Shown one piece after another: positions 1-8,980 of a stretch of 64,000 bases of DNA. This DNA is from Halobacteriales archaeon QH_6_64_20. Its GTDB lineage: Archaea > Halobacteriota > Halobacteria > Halobacteriales > Halococcaceae. Both the position numbers and the translations under genes were made by a program. The first letter of the stretch is position 1; each line of letters opens with the position of its first letter. The stretch is taken from positions 16,100 through 80,099 of the forward strand of contig PXQR01000040.1 of NCBI GenBank assembly GCA_003021235.1, given 5' to 3'. A model generated the notes under the pieces. The model did not search any database, was not told the origin of the DNA, and saw only the letters and a list, made by a program, of their open reading frames with translations.

Positions 1-462
1 GGGGACGGAGGGACCTCGGAATCGGGGGTCTTCGGGACGATCGCGGTCGGCGATACGTACACTACCGGCGGCCGGACGATCACCGACGCCGACGTCGTGA
101 ACTTCGCGGGCGTCAGCGGGGACTTCAACCACCTGCACACCGACGCCGAGCGGATGCGCGAGACGGACTTCGGCGAGCGGATCGCCCATGGGATGTTGGT
201 CCTCTCGATCACGACGGGACTGATCTGGCAGACCCGGAGCGACGCCGAACGCGAGGCCGTCGTCGCCTTCTACGGGATCGACTCGTTGCGGTTCGTCGCC
301 CCGGCGTTCATCGGCGATACGATCCACCTGGAGGTCGAAGTAATCGAAACGGAACCGCGCGATCACCCGGTCGGAAACGGGATCGTCCGGTATGCGATCG
401 ACGCTCGCAATCAGCGCGACGAGACCGTCCTCGCCTGCGAGATGCTCTCGCTGCTTCGCTGA
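1..462 (+). CDS. MaoC-family (R)-specific enoyl-CoA hydratase, 5' truncated by window edge
   Basis: Hot-dog fold MaoC-like dehydratase. Family members hydrate enoyl-CoA esters; beside PHA genes they supply (R)-3-hydroxyacyl-CoA. The frame is open from base 1, so the start lies outside the window; the GTG at 97 falls inside the conserved core and is not the start. Visible marks are the hydratase motif D-F-N-x-x-H (FNHLH) followed by a G-x-x-I-A-H-G-M stretch near bases 172-195, which carry the catalytic Asp and His of the family. The next gene on the same strand is a phasin-like coiled-coil protein, which fits the maoC-phaP arrangement of haloarchaeal PHA loci, but no PHA synthase is visible here. 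The PHA link is inference. Confidence 0.88.
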   Translation, partial: GDGGTSESGVFGTIAVGDTYTTGGRTITDADVVNFAGVSGDFNHLHTDAERMRETDFGERIAHGMLVLSITTGLIWQTRSDAEREAVVAFYGIDSLRFVAPAFIGDTIHLEVEVIETEPRDHPVGNGIVRYAIDARNQRDETVLACEMLSLLR

Positions 463-740
463 CCGGGGTCGCCGATCCGAGTCGGCGCGTTACCTCAGCC
501 TCTGGATCTATACACCACCCTTTGCCATGCATTGGTCTATATTGTCGTTCAAGGCCAACGCTTATTAGCGAGGCCGGAGTAGCACCACTTGCGCGATGGG
601 GGTAACGCGTAGCCGGCTACACGGGATCCCTGCTGACGCACTTCCCTACGGAGGCGACACCGGCCGGCCGCGGACCGCCGCCATCGAACCACACGCGATC
701 GCGGCTACGAGGCTACGGCCGCGAGCGCAACCACGAAACC

Positions 741-1649
741 ATGAGCACGTACACAGCCCCAGTCAACGCACTGTTCGAGACCCAGCGCACCGCCATCCGA
801 CAGAACCAGCGCGCCTTCGAACGGGCGATCGAGTTCCAGAAGAGCGCGAACCGCACGGCGCTCAACAGTATGAAAAGCGTCGAATCGACCCAGCGCCAGG
901 GCGTCGAACTCGCCCAGGCGGGCACGCGCAGTTACCTGAGCGCCCTGCAGTCGCTCACGCACAGCTACACGAACGCCCTCGAAGCCAGCACGCCCGGCGG
1001 CGGAGCGGAACAGCTCCAGCGAAACACCGACGAACTGTTCGACCAGCTCAAGGCGAACCACGCCGAGCTGTTCGACGCGATGACCCGCGAGACAGAACGC
1101 GGCGTCGACTCCTACGACGAGCTCTCGGCGGAGTATATCGAATCGCTCGACGAGCAACTCGACGAACTGCTCGACGCCCACGAGGAACTCCAGTCCCGAA
1201 GCGTCGAAGCGGCCGACGAGTTCGAGGCTCGGACCGAGGAGTTCGCGGAGAGCTTCGAGGAGGGCATGGAAGAGCAGATGGAACGTGCCGAAGAGATCCA
1301 GGCCGAGATCGAAGCCCAGATCGAGACCCAAGCCGAGCAGGCCGAAGAGATACAAGACGAGTTCGACGCCCAACTCGGCGAGATGCAAGAGGAAATGGAC
1401 CGCCAGGCCGCCCAGATCCGGGTGCGAAACGAAGCGCGCGCCGAGGAAGCCGAAGACGGCGAGTCCGAGGAACTGTCCGACGAGACGGTCGAGATCGATG
1501 GGCTCGGATCGACGTACGCCGATCGCCTCGCCGACGCCGGCATCATAACGGTCGAGGACCTCACCGTCGCCGGCGTCGAGAGCGTCGCCGAAGCCGCCGA
1601 CGTCTCCGAGGACCAGGCCCGAGAGTGGATCGAGCAGGCCGAACGCTGA
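741..1649 (+). CDS. Phasin-like coiled-coil protein with C-terminal helix-hairpin-helix domain
   Basis: A 302-residue acidic, Gln/Glu/Ala-rich, almost entirely helical protein. Residues about 1-110 resemble a phasin-type amphipathic helix bundle (FERAIEFQKSANR, ALQSLTHSYTNAL). Residues 110-240 are an uninterrupted heptad-rich coiled coil made largely of E-E-A/E-I-Q/Q-A repeats. Residues 247-302 form a helix-hairpin-helix module of the DUF4332/RadA N-terminal type (IDGLGSTYADRLADAGI). Together with the MaoC hydratase just upstream this suggests a granule-coating protein, but the HhH tail could bind DNA and tether granules to the chromosome, or the protein may have a structural role unrelated to PHA. 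ATG at 741 is the first good start; a 278-base leader region precedes it, with an AT-rich stretch near 566-576. Confidence 0.85.
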   Translation: MSTYTAPVNALFETQRTAIRQNQRAFERAIEFQKSANRTALNSMKSVESTQRQGVELAQAGTRSYLSALQSLTHSYTNALEASTPGGGAEQLQRNTDELFDQLKANHAELFDAMTRETERGVDSYDELSAEYIESLDEQLDELLDAHEELQSRSVEAADEFEARTEEFAESFEEGMEEQMERAEEIQAEIEAQIETQAEQAEEIQDEFDAQLGEMQEEMDRQAAQIRVRNEARAEEAEDGESEELSDETVEIDGLGSTYADRLADAGIITVEDLTVAGVESVAEAADVSEDQAREWIEQAER

Positions 1650-1862
1650 TCGTTCGACGCTTCTCACTGCTCACCGCTTGCGGTTCACGATACGATTCTT
1701 CGTTGATCCTGTTCGCGTCAAGTGGTGACGCTACCGTCCCACACCTGGCGAAGTGGTTTCTGATCCCGTTCGTTTCGAACGCCGCGGGTCTACCCTCGAG
1801 TTCGAGGGTGCGCGTTGGCTCGATCGCGTTCGGTCGTCACGACTCGCGACGCGAGAACACAC

Positions 1863-1870
1863 TCTTTAAC
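1863..1870 (+). promoter_or_regulatory. Probable TATA box of mvaD
   Basis: CTTTAA-type AT-rich box centred about 27 bases before the ATG at 1895, in a GC-rich surrounding. This spacing predicts a leaderless or nearly leaderless transcript, the common haloarchaeal arrangement. No Shine-Dalgarno-like sequence precedes the ATG. Confidence 0.5.
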
Positions 1871-1894
1871 CGCCCGTCGGCCGCGCCGAACGGT

Positions 1895-2866
1895 ATGAAA
1901 GCCACCGCTCGCGCTCACCCTATTCAGGGCCTGCTCAAGTACCACGGGCTCCGCGACGAGGAGGCCAGGTTTCCCTATCACGACAGCATCAGCCTCTGTA
2001 CCGCGCCGAGTCACACCCGTACCACTGTGTCGTTCGATGCCGACCTCGACAACGATTCGTACGTCATCGACGGCGAACCGGTCGAAGGCAGGGGCGAAGA
2101 ACGGATCGCGGGGCTCGTCGACCACGTTCGTGATCTAGCCGACCTGGACTCGCCCGTGCGACTCGAAAGTGAGAACGATTTTCCTACCAATGTCGGGCTC
2201 GGCTCCTCGTCGTCGGGCTTTGCGGCCGCGGCGGTCGCACTCTGTGCGGCCGCAGAGCTCGATTGCTCCCGCGGGGAGCTGTCCGCGATCGCCCGCCGCG
2301 GGTCCTCGTCGGCGGCCCGTGCGGTGACCGGCGGTTTCTCACACCTCTCTGCGGGGGTAAACGACGCCGACTGTCGCTCCGAGCGAATCGAGACGGCGCT
2401 CGACGAGCGGACGAAGGTCGTCGTCGGCCTCGTTCCCGCCTACAAGGAGACCGAGGACGCCCACCGCGAGGCCGCACGAAGCCACATGTTCGACGCCCGC
2501 CTCGCACACGTTCACGGCGAACTCGCCGAGTTGCGCGACGCGTTGTACGAAGACGACTTCGAGCGGACCTTTTCGCTCGCCGAACGCGACTCGCTGTCGC
2601 TCGCGGCGACGACGATGACCGGGCCCGACGGGTGGGTCTACTGGCGACCCGAGACCCTACGGATATTCGACACCGTACGTGACCTGCGCGAAGAGGGCGT
2701 GCCGGCGTACTTCTCGGTCGATACGGGCGCGAGCGTCTACGTCAACGTCGAAGAAGGCTACGAAGAGCGCGTCGAACGAGCGATTTCGGATCTCGGCGTC
2801 GAGACACGCGTCTGGGAGGTCGGCGGCCCGGCCGAGGAACTCGACGAATCGGAGGGACTGTTCTGA
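1895..2866 (+). CDS. mvaD: Phosphomevalonate decarboxylase (GHMP family)
   Basis: A 323-residue GHMP-superfamily protein of the haloarchaeal MvaD group. It decarboxylates mevalonate 5-phosphate to isopentenyl phosphate in the modified archaeal mevalonate pathway, upstream of isopentenyl phosphate kinase, feeding lipid and carotenoid synthesis in the cytosol. Visible: N-terminal KYHG-x-R motif where substrate binds, the Ser-rich phosphate loop NVGLGSSSSGFAAAAVAL near residue 105, and the SVDTGASV segment near residue 280 holding the catalytic Asp of decarboxylases. The same frame stays open far upstream because of the skewed composition of the overlapping phasin-like gene, so an upstream start near 596 is possible on paper, but homology begins at the ATG at 1895, just after a TATA box. 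Confidence 0.93.
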   Translation: MKATARAHPIQGLLKYHGLRDEEARFPYHDSISLCTAPSHTRTTVSFDADLDNDSYVIDGEPVEGRGEERIAGLVDHVRDLADLDSPVRLESENDFPTNVGLGSSSSGFAAAAVALCAAAELDCSRGELSAIARRGSSSAARAVTGGFSHLSAGVNDADCRSERIETALDERTKVVVGLVPAYKETEDAHREAARSHMFDARLAHVHGELAELRDALYEDDFERTFSLAERDSLSLAATTMTGPDGWVYWRPETLRIFDTVRDLREEGVPAYFSVDTGASVYVNVEEGYEERVERAISDLGVETRVWEVGGPAEELDESEGLF

Positions 2867-3267
2867 AGTGAACGGGTGTACTGTCGAATCGAGCGCGGAA
2901 CCGTCCCTGAAATCGGATGCTGGCCCCGAGCAGGCTAGATCTTAACCGACGAGACGCGGCTATTCCGGCATGCCGCCCAACGGGGAAAGCCGACCCCGAC
3001 TCATTACGTTCCCCGTCCGGGCGGCCCTCCGCGTACACGGCCGGACGATCCGTTCGTCAGGCCACGGCCGCGACCCCTCCGTCCGCGTTCGCGATCGTTC
3101 CGCCCGCAACGGCGTCCCGAAGCTCGCACGGAACGAAAGCGAGTCGTGTCCGCGATACTGTGGTCACCGGAGTATCGAACCCGATCGTTCGTCGTTCGTC
3201 GTGTGTAGTGATATCGATCGAACCGGCGACTGATGGGCTTTAGTCCGTCGAGTGCTTGGTGACAGTA
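2867..3267. other. Intergenic stretch without a supported gene (401 bases)
   Basis: Short open frames occur on both strands (for example an 87-codon frame from the ATG at 2970 and a 114-codon frame on the minus strand), but they are Arg/Ser-rich, lack recognisable motifs and look like composition artefacts. An AT-rich box (CTTAACC, about 2940-2946) lies about 25 bases before the ATG at 2970, so a small leaderless gene is not excluded. The 3' end, GCTTTAG at 3236-3242, is a plausible TATA element for the flavoprotein gene that starts at 3268. Confidence 0.4.
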
Positions 3268-4656
3268 ATGCGAATAGCCGTACTCGGTGCCGGTTACGCC
3301 GGCCTGACGCTTGCCCGCCGACTCGAACGCACGCTGTCCGCCGATCACGAGATCGTGGTCGTCAACGATTCACCCACGCACCTCGTGCAACACGAGATCC
3401 ACCGTGCCATCCGCCGGCCGGCCATCGCCGAGGACATCGTCGTCCCGCTAACGGACGTGCTCGATCGGGCCGCGATACGAGTCGCCCGGGTCGAGCGCGT
3501 CGATCCCGAATCGAAGCGCGTCCATCTCACCGACCTCCCGAGCACCGGCCTCTCGGACGGCAACCGTACGGCCAGAGCGTACGACGGGAGCGATCGAACG
3601 GACAGTACCGGTACCGAGCGCACCGGAGGCGAGAGCGCCGGAACGGCCATCGAGATCGAAAGCGAAAACGACGGCGAGGCCGGGACCACCGGCACCGACG
3701 ACGGGGACGCCGATGTCGTGAGTGACGCCAGCAACGCGACGACGGACGACTCGGACAGGGGTATCGGAGCGGACGGACACGAATCCGTTCTCGACTACGA
3801 CCTGTGTGCGGTGTGTCTCGGTGCCGAGACGGATTTCGGGGACGTGCCCGGCGTCGTCGAGCACGCAACCCCGCTCAAGCGCCTCGAAGACGCGGAACGG
3901 GTCCGCGAGGAGTTCCTCTCGATGCTTCCCGAGGGCGGGCGGGTCGTCGTCTGTGGCGCGGGCCTATCGGGCGTGCAGGCCGCCGGCGAACTGGCCGCGC
4001 TCGCCCGCGAGGAAGGTGCTGGGGACGCGGTCGAGATCGTCCTCACCGAAGCCTTGGGACGAGTCGCACCGACATTTCCGGCCGAGTTCAGTCGAGCGGT
4101 ACGCGAGGAGCTGGAGGATCGAAACGTCCGGGTGCGAACGAACGCGCCGGTCGAGCGCGCGACGGACGACGGCGTCACCATCGACGGCGAGGAGCTTTCG
4201 GCCGATCAGTTGCTCTGGACGGGCGGCATCCGTGGACCGGCGGCCCTCGACGGGGAGCGCCCGATCGTCAAAGGCACCCTCCAGCTCGACGAGGGCACGT
4301 TCGCCGTCGGCGACGCCGCCCGGGCCGTCGACGCTAACGGCGAGGCGGTGCCCGCGAGCGCCCAGTCGGCGGTCCGGGCGGCACGCGCCGCTGCCGAGAA
4401 CATCGCGACGATCGCCGAACACGGCGATCAGGGCGGGTTTCGGCCGCGATTAGCGCCCTTCGAGTTCGACTCACCAGGGTGGCTCGTCAGCGTCGGCGAC
4501 GGTGCCGTTGCCCAGGTCGGCCCGACGGTGCTCCGGGGCAGGGCCGCAAGGGCGCTCAAGACCTCCGTGGGCGCGGGCTATCTGACCTCCGTGGGCGCGA
4601 TCACCAACGCCGTCGATCTCGCGCGCGAGGAACTCCCCGGTCGGACCGACGACTAA
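3268..4656 (+). CDS. NDH-2-like NAD(P)/FAD-dependent oxidoreductase with acidic insert
   Basis: A 462-residue two-dinucleotide-binding-domain flavoprotein of the type II NADH dehydrogenase / sulfide-quinone reductase-like class, expected to pass electrons from NADH to a quinone at the inner face of the membrane. It opens with the FAD motif GAGYAGLTLARRLE, has a second Rossmann motif CGAGLSGVQAAGEL near residue 230, and the FAD-phosphate motif FAVGDAAR near residue 345. Start: the ATG at 3268 puts the Rossmann strand at residues 2-7; an upstream in-frame GTG (3256) adds four residues without support. Odd: residues about 91-171 are an acidic Ser/Thr/Gly/Asp-rich insert separating the N-terminal FAD part from the LDYDLCAVCLGAETDF segment, so the protein is longer than its relatives. 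Substrate is not certain. Confidence 0.88.
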   Translation: MRIAVLGAGYAGLTLARRLERTLSADHEIVVVNDSPTHLVQHEIHRAIRRPAIAEDIVVPLTDVLDRAAIRVARVERVDPESKRVHLTDLPSTGLSDGNRTARAYDGSDRTDSTGTERTGGESAGTAIEIESENDGEAGTTGTDDGDADVVSDASNATTDDSDRGIGADGHESVLDYDLCAVCLGAETDFGDVPGVVEHATPLKRLEDAERVREEFLSMLPEGGRVVVCGAGLSGVQAAGELAALAREEGAGDAVEIVLTEALGRVAPTFPAEFSRAVREELEDRNVRVRTNAPVERATDDGVTIDGEELSADQLLWTGGIRGPAALDGERPIVKGTLQLDEGTFAVGDAARAVDANGEAVPASAQSAVRAARAAAENIATIAEHGDQGGFRPRLAPFEFDSPGWLVSVGDGAVAQVGPTVLRGRAARALKTSVGAGYLTSVGAITNAVDLAREELPGRTDD

Positions 4657-4752
4657 CCGTCGCGTCGTTCGGATTACGGTTCCGGCTTTCGAAGCATACG
4701 CCGGCCTTCCGGTCGGCCGCCGGCGGTCACGGTTCTTCGGCCCTGCTTTGCC

Positions 4753-5190
4753 CTACCGAGATCGGAAACCGCGCTGAGCGAGGCCGATGAGCAGGAGGCC
4801 AAAGGCCGCGATGACCAGCCACCGTCCGATCTCGGAACTCAGTGCCTCGGCGGCCAGTCCCAAGAGATCGATCCCGACCACCTGTCCGAGCGCGAACAGC
4901 ACGACGACGAGGCCGACGATCGCCAACACCAGCCTGACCGCCGTCGAGGTGAACCACCCCGCGAGGTCGCCTCCCTCTCGGGTCCCGGCGGCGACGATAT
5001 TTGTGACGACCTCGTCGGAGACCAACTGGGAGGCTCGTTCGATGTCCTCGGCGTCTGCCGGCCACCCACCGAGTTCCTTGCCGATCTGTTCGCCCTTTTC
5101 GGGGTCGATACCACTGGCCTCGGTGATGTGTGGCTGCTGGCCGAGCGGCCTATCCACCGCAACGCTCGCCGGTACCGGGAAGTCGGTCAT
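4753..5190 (-). CDS. Small membrane protein, two predicted transmembrane helices
   Basis: 145 residues, family not recognised. The N-terminal ~80 residues are soluble and acidic; two hydrophobic helices follow, at about residues 86-107 (VRLVLAIVGLVVVLFAL) and 120-137 (WLVIAAFGLLLIGLA), with a short basic tail RGFRSR that would place the C-terminus inside. It is convergent with the flavoprotein gene upstream and lies head-to-tail after the small gene at 5281-5607, so the two may be cotranscribed. Function unknown. Confidence 0.75.
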   Translation of the reverse strand: MTDFPVPASVAVDRPLGQQPHITEASGIDPEKGEQIGKELGGWPADAEDIERASQLVSDEVVTNIVAAGTREGGDLAGWFTSTAVRLVLAIVGLVVVLFALGQVVGIDLLGLAAEALSSEIGRWLVIAAFGLLLIGLAQRGFRSR

Positions 5191-5280
5191 CGCCGGCCGA
5201 TCGACACGGTCGATACGACGAATACAGCCGGCACGATCAGCGTGGCGGGCGTGATCGACGCGTTCGGCCGGTCGGGACGT

Positions 5281-5607
5281 TCAGCGCGATCGGCGCGAGA
5301 AACGGCGCAGGGCCATAGCGAGGTCGTCGACGTACCCGAGCACGGTACTGACGTCGAGATCGGTTCCGTCACCGAGTAGGCGCTCGCCGTTCCGGTAAAC
5401 GTCGAACTCGACGCCCCGCCACTCGAACCCCGCTCGATCGACGCCGGTGCTTTCGGATAGCTCGCCCACCCCGTTCTCGTCGTAATCGAGCGCGATCGAA
5501 CACGCGCTGAGTCCGCCGTCGCCCGTGTCGGCGACGACGCGCACCCGCAGGTAGGGACGGGCGACGATCGCGTAGTCGTGCTCGCGGCCGTGGCCGTGAT
5601 CGGACAT
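5281..5607 (-). CDS. Hypothetical protein, 108 residues
   Basis: Soluble, acidic protein starting MSDHGHGREHDY, with alternating beta-type stretches (YAIVARPYLRVRVVAD, FEWRGVEFDVYRNGERL) and a C-terminal basic helix (LAMALRRFSRRSR). No family recognised. I chose the ATG at 5607; the longer frame begins at 5625 and adds six residues (MTSVSG) without support. Codon use and acidity match neighbouring genes, so it is likely real. It lies upstream of and codirectional with the small membrane protein at 4753-5190. Confidence 0.7.
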   Translation of the reverse strand: MSDHGHGREHDYAIVARPYLRVRVVADTGDGGLSACSIALDYDENGVGELSESTGVDRAGFEWRGVEFDVYRNGERLLGDGTDLDVSTVLGYVDDLAMALRRFSRRSR

Positions 5608-5725
5608 ACCCGAAACGCTCGTCACCGGGTTACATGAGTGTTGGTACTCGGGTCTTCTCGAAGCTCGTCCCGAATCGGTTCGTCACTGGCGAGCGGACGC
5701 CACGACGCGGCGAAACGGGCGATCG

Positions 5726-6277
5726 TCAGTCGTCGGCACTCGCGACCTGGCGAGCCTCGTTCGGCGTGACGTCGGTTCGGGGATCGTCGTACGCCCAGGC
5801 GGTCGTCGCCACGAGTGCGCCGAAGATGAGCAGGGCGGCCCCGTGGTGAGCGACCTGGATCAGTTCGGTATAAACCGTCACGGTGAGCCCACCTAAGACG
5901 ATCTGTGCCGGGAGAACGAGTAGTGCGACCGCACTCCCCCAGCGAAGCCGCCGGTCGCCGGTGTGACGCCAGGCCGCGTACGTGGTACCGAGAATAACGA
6001 ACCCGGTTATCATTGCGAATAGCCGGTGGAACCACTCGATGAAGCTCGGCCAGTTCGCCGGAAAGAGTCCTAAAAACCCGTTGCACAGCGGCCACCGAGC
6101 GCCACACGACAGGCCGGCACCGGCGGCGGCGGTGTAGACCCCGAGCTTATCCCCCGCGACTCGCCGGGAATCGGAGGACTCGTCGTCGATCGTCCGGGAA
6201 GGCCGGGAGAGCCACACGAATTCGTCGTTCGTCGAAGTAACACATCGACGCCATGGACAGGCTTTTGTCGTCGCCAT
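5726..6277 (-). CDS. ctaA: Haem A synthase-like (COX15/CtaA) protein, apparently degenerate
   Basis: Encodes the CtaA signature GVYTAAAGAGLSCGARWPLC and the haem-ligand segments EWFHRL and VAHHGAA. CtaA oxidises the C8 methyl of haem O to make haem A for terminal oxidases, in the membrane. The gene looks damaged. Before the signature, where family members have their first membrane helix, this protein has a hydrophilic stretch (SRPSRTIDDESSDSRR). After the third hydrophobic segment (LTVTVYTEL) it jumps straight to what resembles the last helix of a full-length enzyme, leaving about four hydrophobic segments instead of eight. A natural half-size CtaA, as known in some archaea, is the alternative, but the missing first helix argues for decay. 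ATG at 6277 chosen; the 5' end nearly abuts the divergent malic enzyme start. Confidence 0.65.
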   Translation of the reverse strand: MATTKACPWRRCVTSTNDEFVWLSRPSRTIDDESSDSRRVAGDKLGVYTAAAGAGLSCGARWPLCNGFLGLFPANWPSFIEWFHRLFAMITGFVILGTTYAAWRHTGDRRLRWGSAVALLVLPAQIVLGGLTVTVYTELIQVAHHGAALLIFGALVATTAWAYDDPRTDVTPNEARQVASADD

Positions 6278-6292
6278 CGGATCATTTAGGGC

Positions 6293-8605
6293 ATGGGACT
6301 CGACGAGGACGCGCTCGACTATCACCGGGAGGAGCCACGAGGGAAGATCGAAATCGCGACCACGAAACCCACGAACACCCAGCGCGACCTGAGTCTGGCG
6401 TACTCGCCGGGCGTCGCCGCACCGTGTTTGGCGATCGAGGAGGGCCCGGACGAAGCGTACACGTACACTGCGAAAGGCAATCTGGTAGGCGTGATCTCCA
6501 ACGGCTCCGCCGTGTTAGGCCTCGGGGACATCGGCGCGCAGGCCTCGAAACCCGTCATGGAGGGCAAAGGGGTGCTCTTCAAGCGCTTCGCGGACATCGA
6601 CGTCTTCGACATCGAACTCGATTTCACCGAACCCGAGGACATGATTTCGGCCACGCGAGCGCTCGAACCCACGTTCGGGGGGATCAACCTGGAAGACATC
6701 GCCGCGCCCGAGTGTTTCGAGATCGAAGAGACCCTCCGCGAGGAAATGGAGGTCCCGGTCTTTCACGACGACCAACACGGCACCGCGATCATCTCGGGTG
6801 CGGCCTTACTGAACGCCGTCGAGATCGTCGAGAAGGACATCGAGGACTTGGAGATCGTCTTCTCGGGGGCCGGCGCGAGCGCGATCGCCACCGCCCGGTT
6901 TTACGTCTCGCTCGGTGCCCGCCCGGAGAACATCGTCATGTGTGATTCGACGGGCATCATCACCGAAGAGCGCGCGGAGGCGGGCGACGTCAACGAATAC
7001 AAACGGGAGTTCGCCCGCGACGTCGAGGGCGGGAGCTTAGAGGGCGCGATGGACGGGGCGGACGTGTTCGTCGGACTGTCGGTACCGGACATCGTGAGCC
7101 CGGAAATGATCCGCTCGATGGACGCCGACCCGATCGTCTTCGCGATGGCCAATCCCGACCCGGAGATTACCTACCCCGAGGCGAAAGAGGCCCGCGACGA
7201 CACGGTGATCATGGCGACTGGCCGATCCGATTACCCCAATCAAGTCAACAACGTGCTCGGCTTTCCCTTCATCTTCCGCGGGGCGCTCGACGTGCGCGCC
7301 CGGGAGATCAACGAGGAGATGAAGGTCGCCGCGGCCCAGGCGCTCGCCGACCTCGCGAAACGCGACGTGCCCGACGCCGTTCGGACCGCCTACGACGACC
7401 AGCCGCTCCAGTTCGGCCCGGAGTATATCATCCCGAAACCCGTCGATCCGCGAGTCCTGTTCGAGGTCGCCCCGGCGGTCGCGCGGGCGGCGGTCGAATC
7501 GGGAGCCGCCCGCGAGGACTTCGAGATGCGCGAGTACGTCGCGGAACTCGAAGCCCGGCTCGGCAAATCGCGCGAGATGATGCGCGTTGTCACCAACAAA
7601 GCAAAGAGCGATCCCAAGCGAGTCGTACTCGCCGAGGGCGACGACGAGAAGATGATTCGGGCGGCCTTCCAGCTCGCCGAGGAGGGGATCGCCGAGCCGA
7701 TCCTGGTAGGCGATCGCGAGGAGATCCCACGAACCGCCGATCGACTGGGCCTCGACTTCGACCCGGAGGTCGTCGATCCCTACGCGGACGAGTGTGGGCC
7801 CTACGCCGATCGGCTGTACGAACTTCGCCAGCGAAAGGGCGTTACCCGCCGGGAAGCCGAGGACCTGGTTCGCAATGGCAACTACCTCGCGAGCGTGATG
7901 GTCGAGTGTGGCGACGCCGACGCCATGCTGTCGGGGCTGACCCACGACTACCCATCAGTGCTTCGCCCGCCGCTCCAGGTCATCGGCACCGCGCCCGGCG
8001 TCGAGTACGCCGCCGGCATCTACATGCTCACGTTCAAAAACAGAGTGATATTCTGTGCGGATACGACGGTGAACCAGGACCCGAACGAGGAGGTGCTCGC
8101 GGGGGTCACCCGCCGGGCGGCCGGACTCGCCCGTCGCTTCAACGTCGAGCCGCGTGCCGCGTTGCTCTCGTATTCGAACTTCGGGAGCGTCGACAACCAG
8201 GGCACTCGGAAACCCCGGCGGGCGGCGAAGCGCCTGCGCGAGGACCCCGACGTGAATTTCCCGGTCGACGGGGAGATGCAAGCGGACACCGCCGTCGTTG
8301 AGGAGATGTTGACCGGCACCTACGAGTTCAGCGACTTAGAGGGGCCGGCGAACGTGCTCGTCTTCCCGAACCTCGAAGCCGGGAACATCGGCTACAAACT
8401 GCTCCAGCGCCTCGGCGGCGCGGAGGCGATCGGCCCGATGCTCACGGGCATGGCCAAACCGGTGCATGTCCTCCAGCGCGGCGACGAGGTAAAGGACATC
8501 GTCAACCTCGCGAGCGTCGCCGTGGTCGACGCCCAGGAGAACGAAGGAGTCTCGCCCGAGCCGTCCGGCGAGAGCGAAGCCCGGGCGACGGGCGACGACG
8601 ACTGA
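6293..8605 (+). CDS. maeB: NADP-dependent malic enzyme with C-terminal phosphotransacetylase-like domain
   Basis: 770 residues, the length usual for MaeB-type enzymes. Residues 1-410 are the catalytic malic enzyme part, converting malate plus NAD(P)+ to pyruvate plus CO2: [12 protein letters not shown], the metal-binding region [11 protein letters not shown], and the nucleotide loop [14 protein letters not shown] are visible. Residues about 430-755 are a phosphate acetyl/butyryltransferase-like domain ([32 protein letters not shown]), which in MaeB proteins is regulatory (acetyl-CoA responsive) rather than catalytic. An Asp/Glu-rich tail ends the protein. Start at the ATG 6293 agrees with the family N-terminus (LDYH..PRGKIEI). 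The gene is divergent from the degenerate ctaA with only 15 bases between, so their promoters must overlap the neighbouring coding ends. Confidence 0.95.
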   Translation: MGLDEDALDYHREEPRGKIEIATTKPTNTQRDLSLAYSPGVAAPCLAIEEGPDEAYTYTAKGNLVGVISNGSAVLGLGDIGAQASKPVMEGKGVLFKRFADIDVFDIELDFTEPEDMISATRALEPTFGGINLEDIAAPECFEIEETLREEMEVPVFHDDQHGTAIISGAALLNAVEIVEKDIEDLEIVFSGAGASAIATARFYVSLGARPENIVMCDSTGIITEERAEAGDVNEYKREFARDVEGGSLEGAMDGADVFVGLSVPDIVSPEMIRSMDADPIVFAMANPDPEITYPEAKEARDDTVIMATGRSDYPNQVNNVLGFPFIFRGALDVRAREINEEMKVAAAQALADLAKRDVPDAVRTAYDDQPLQFGPEYIIPKPVDPRVLFEVAPAVARAAVESGAAREDFEMREYVAELEARLGKSREMMRVVTNKAKSDPKRVVLAEGDDEKMIRAAFQLAEEGIAEPILVGDREEIPRTADRLGLDFDPEVVDPYADECGPYADRLYELRQRKGVTRREAEDLVRNGNYLASVMVECGDADAMLSGLTHDYPSVLRPPLQVIGTAPGVEYAAGIYMLTFKNRVIFCADTTVNQDPNEEVLAGVTRRAAGLARRFNVEPRAALLSYSNFGSVDNQGTRKPRRAAKRLREDPDVNFPVDGEMQADTAVVEEMLTGTYEFSDLEGPANVLVFPNLEAGNIGYKLLQRLGGAEAIGPMLTGMAKPVHVLQRGDEVKDIVNLASVAVVDAQENEGVSPEPSGESEARATGDDD

Positions 8606-8670
8606 GCACCCGGCGGCGACGAAGCCCTATCGACCTCGATTTTCGGTTTCCAGCTTCCCGTGCTGACGAC

Positions 8671-8871
8671 CTACGCCCCCGGATCGAACGAACAGGCGTC
8701 GCCGTAGACCAGTTCCTCCTCGTCGACGTACGCCGACAGACAGGCGTAGTTACAGAACTGTCCCCTCGGAATGCGCTCGCCGTCCCGCCGCTCGTCGACG
8801 AACACCGGCTGGTAGGCGTCGAGGTCGCTACCACAGTAGGTACAGGCATCTTCGGGTTCGGAGTCGGTCAT
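8671..8871 (-). CDS. Small zinc-ribbon-like protein, 66 residues
   Basis: Two cysteine pairs, C10-x-x-C13 (CTYC) and C40-x3-C44 (CNYAC), would bind one zinc ion; the remainder is acidic (VDERRDGERIPRGQF, YVDEEELVYGD). Small zinc-finger proteins of this size are abundant in haloarchaea and may mediate protein-protein contacts; the specific role is unknown. It is convergent with the malic enzyme gene and divergent from the regulated pair starting at 8981. Confidence 0.75.
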   Translation of the reverse strand: MTDSEPEDACTYCGSDLDAYQPVFVDERRDGERIPRGQFCNYACLSAYVDEEELVYGDACSFDPGA

Positions 8872-8930
8872 GCTACTGCTACGCGTCGCCCGATCAAAAG
8901 GCTAGGCCTCGGTGCGCGCGACGCCGATAG

Positions 8931-8940
8931 GTTTATTACC
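8931..8940 (+). promoter_or_regulatory. TATA box of the membrane protein/XRE regulator pair
   Basis: GTTTATTACC lies about 25 bases upstream of the middle of a double dyad. Transcription would start near 8960-8965, inside the dyads, giving a leader of about 20 bases before the ATG at 8981. A repressor bound to the dyads would therefore block initiation. Confidence 0.6.
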
Positions 8941-8944
8941 GCGT

Positions 8945-8977
8945 GTAAAGTACGCTTTACTGTAAAAGGAGTTTTAC
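8945..8977 (+). promoter_or_regulatory. Double-dyad operator (two tandem GTAAAN-N4-NTTTAC palindromes)
   Basis: Two inverted repeats of identical architecture follow each other: GTAAAG-N4-CTTTAC at 8945-8960 and GTAAAA-N4-TTTTAC at 8962-8977. Both have perfect 6-base arms and a 4-base spacer, and they are offset by 17 bases, with the second ending 3 bases before the start codon. This is the layout expected for two dimers of the XRE-type regulator encoded by the second gene of the pair, giving autorepression. The protein-operator link is inferred from position. Confidence 0.7.
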
Positions 8978-8980
8978 AGC

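Noticed and set aside
705-1667. 320-codon minus-strand frame opposite the phasin-like gene
   Set aside because: It is the mirror of a Glu/Gln/Ala-rich coiled coil; its Leu/Val content follows from the sense strand's composition.
596-1894. Open frame continuous with mvaD giving a 756-residue protein
   Set aside because: The upstream part overlaps the phasin-like gene out of frame and is Arg/Pro-rich without motifs; mvaD homology begins at 1895 behind a TATA box.
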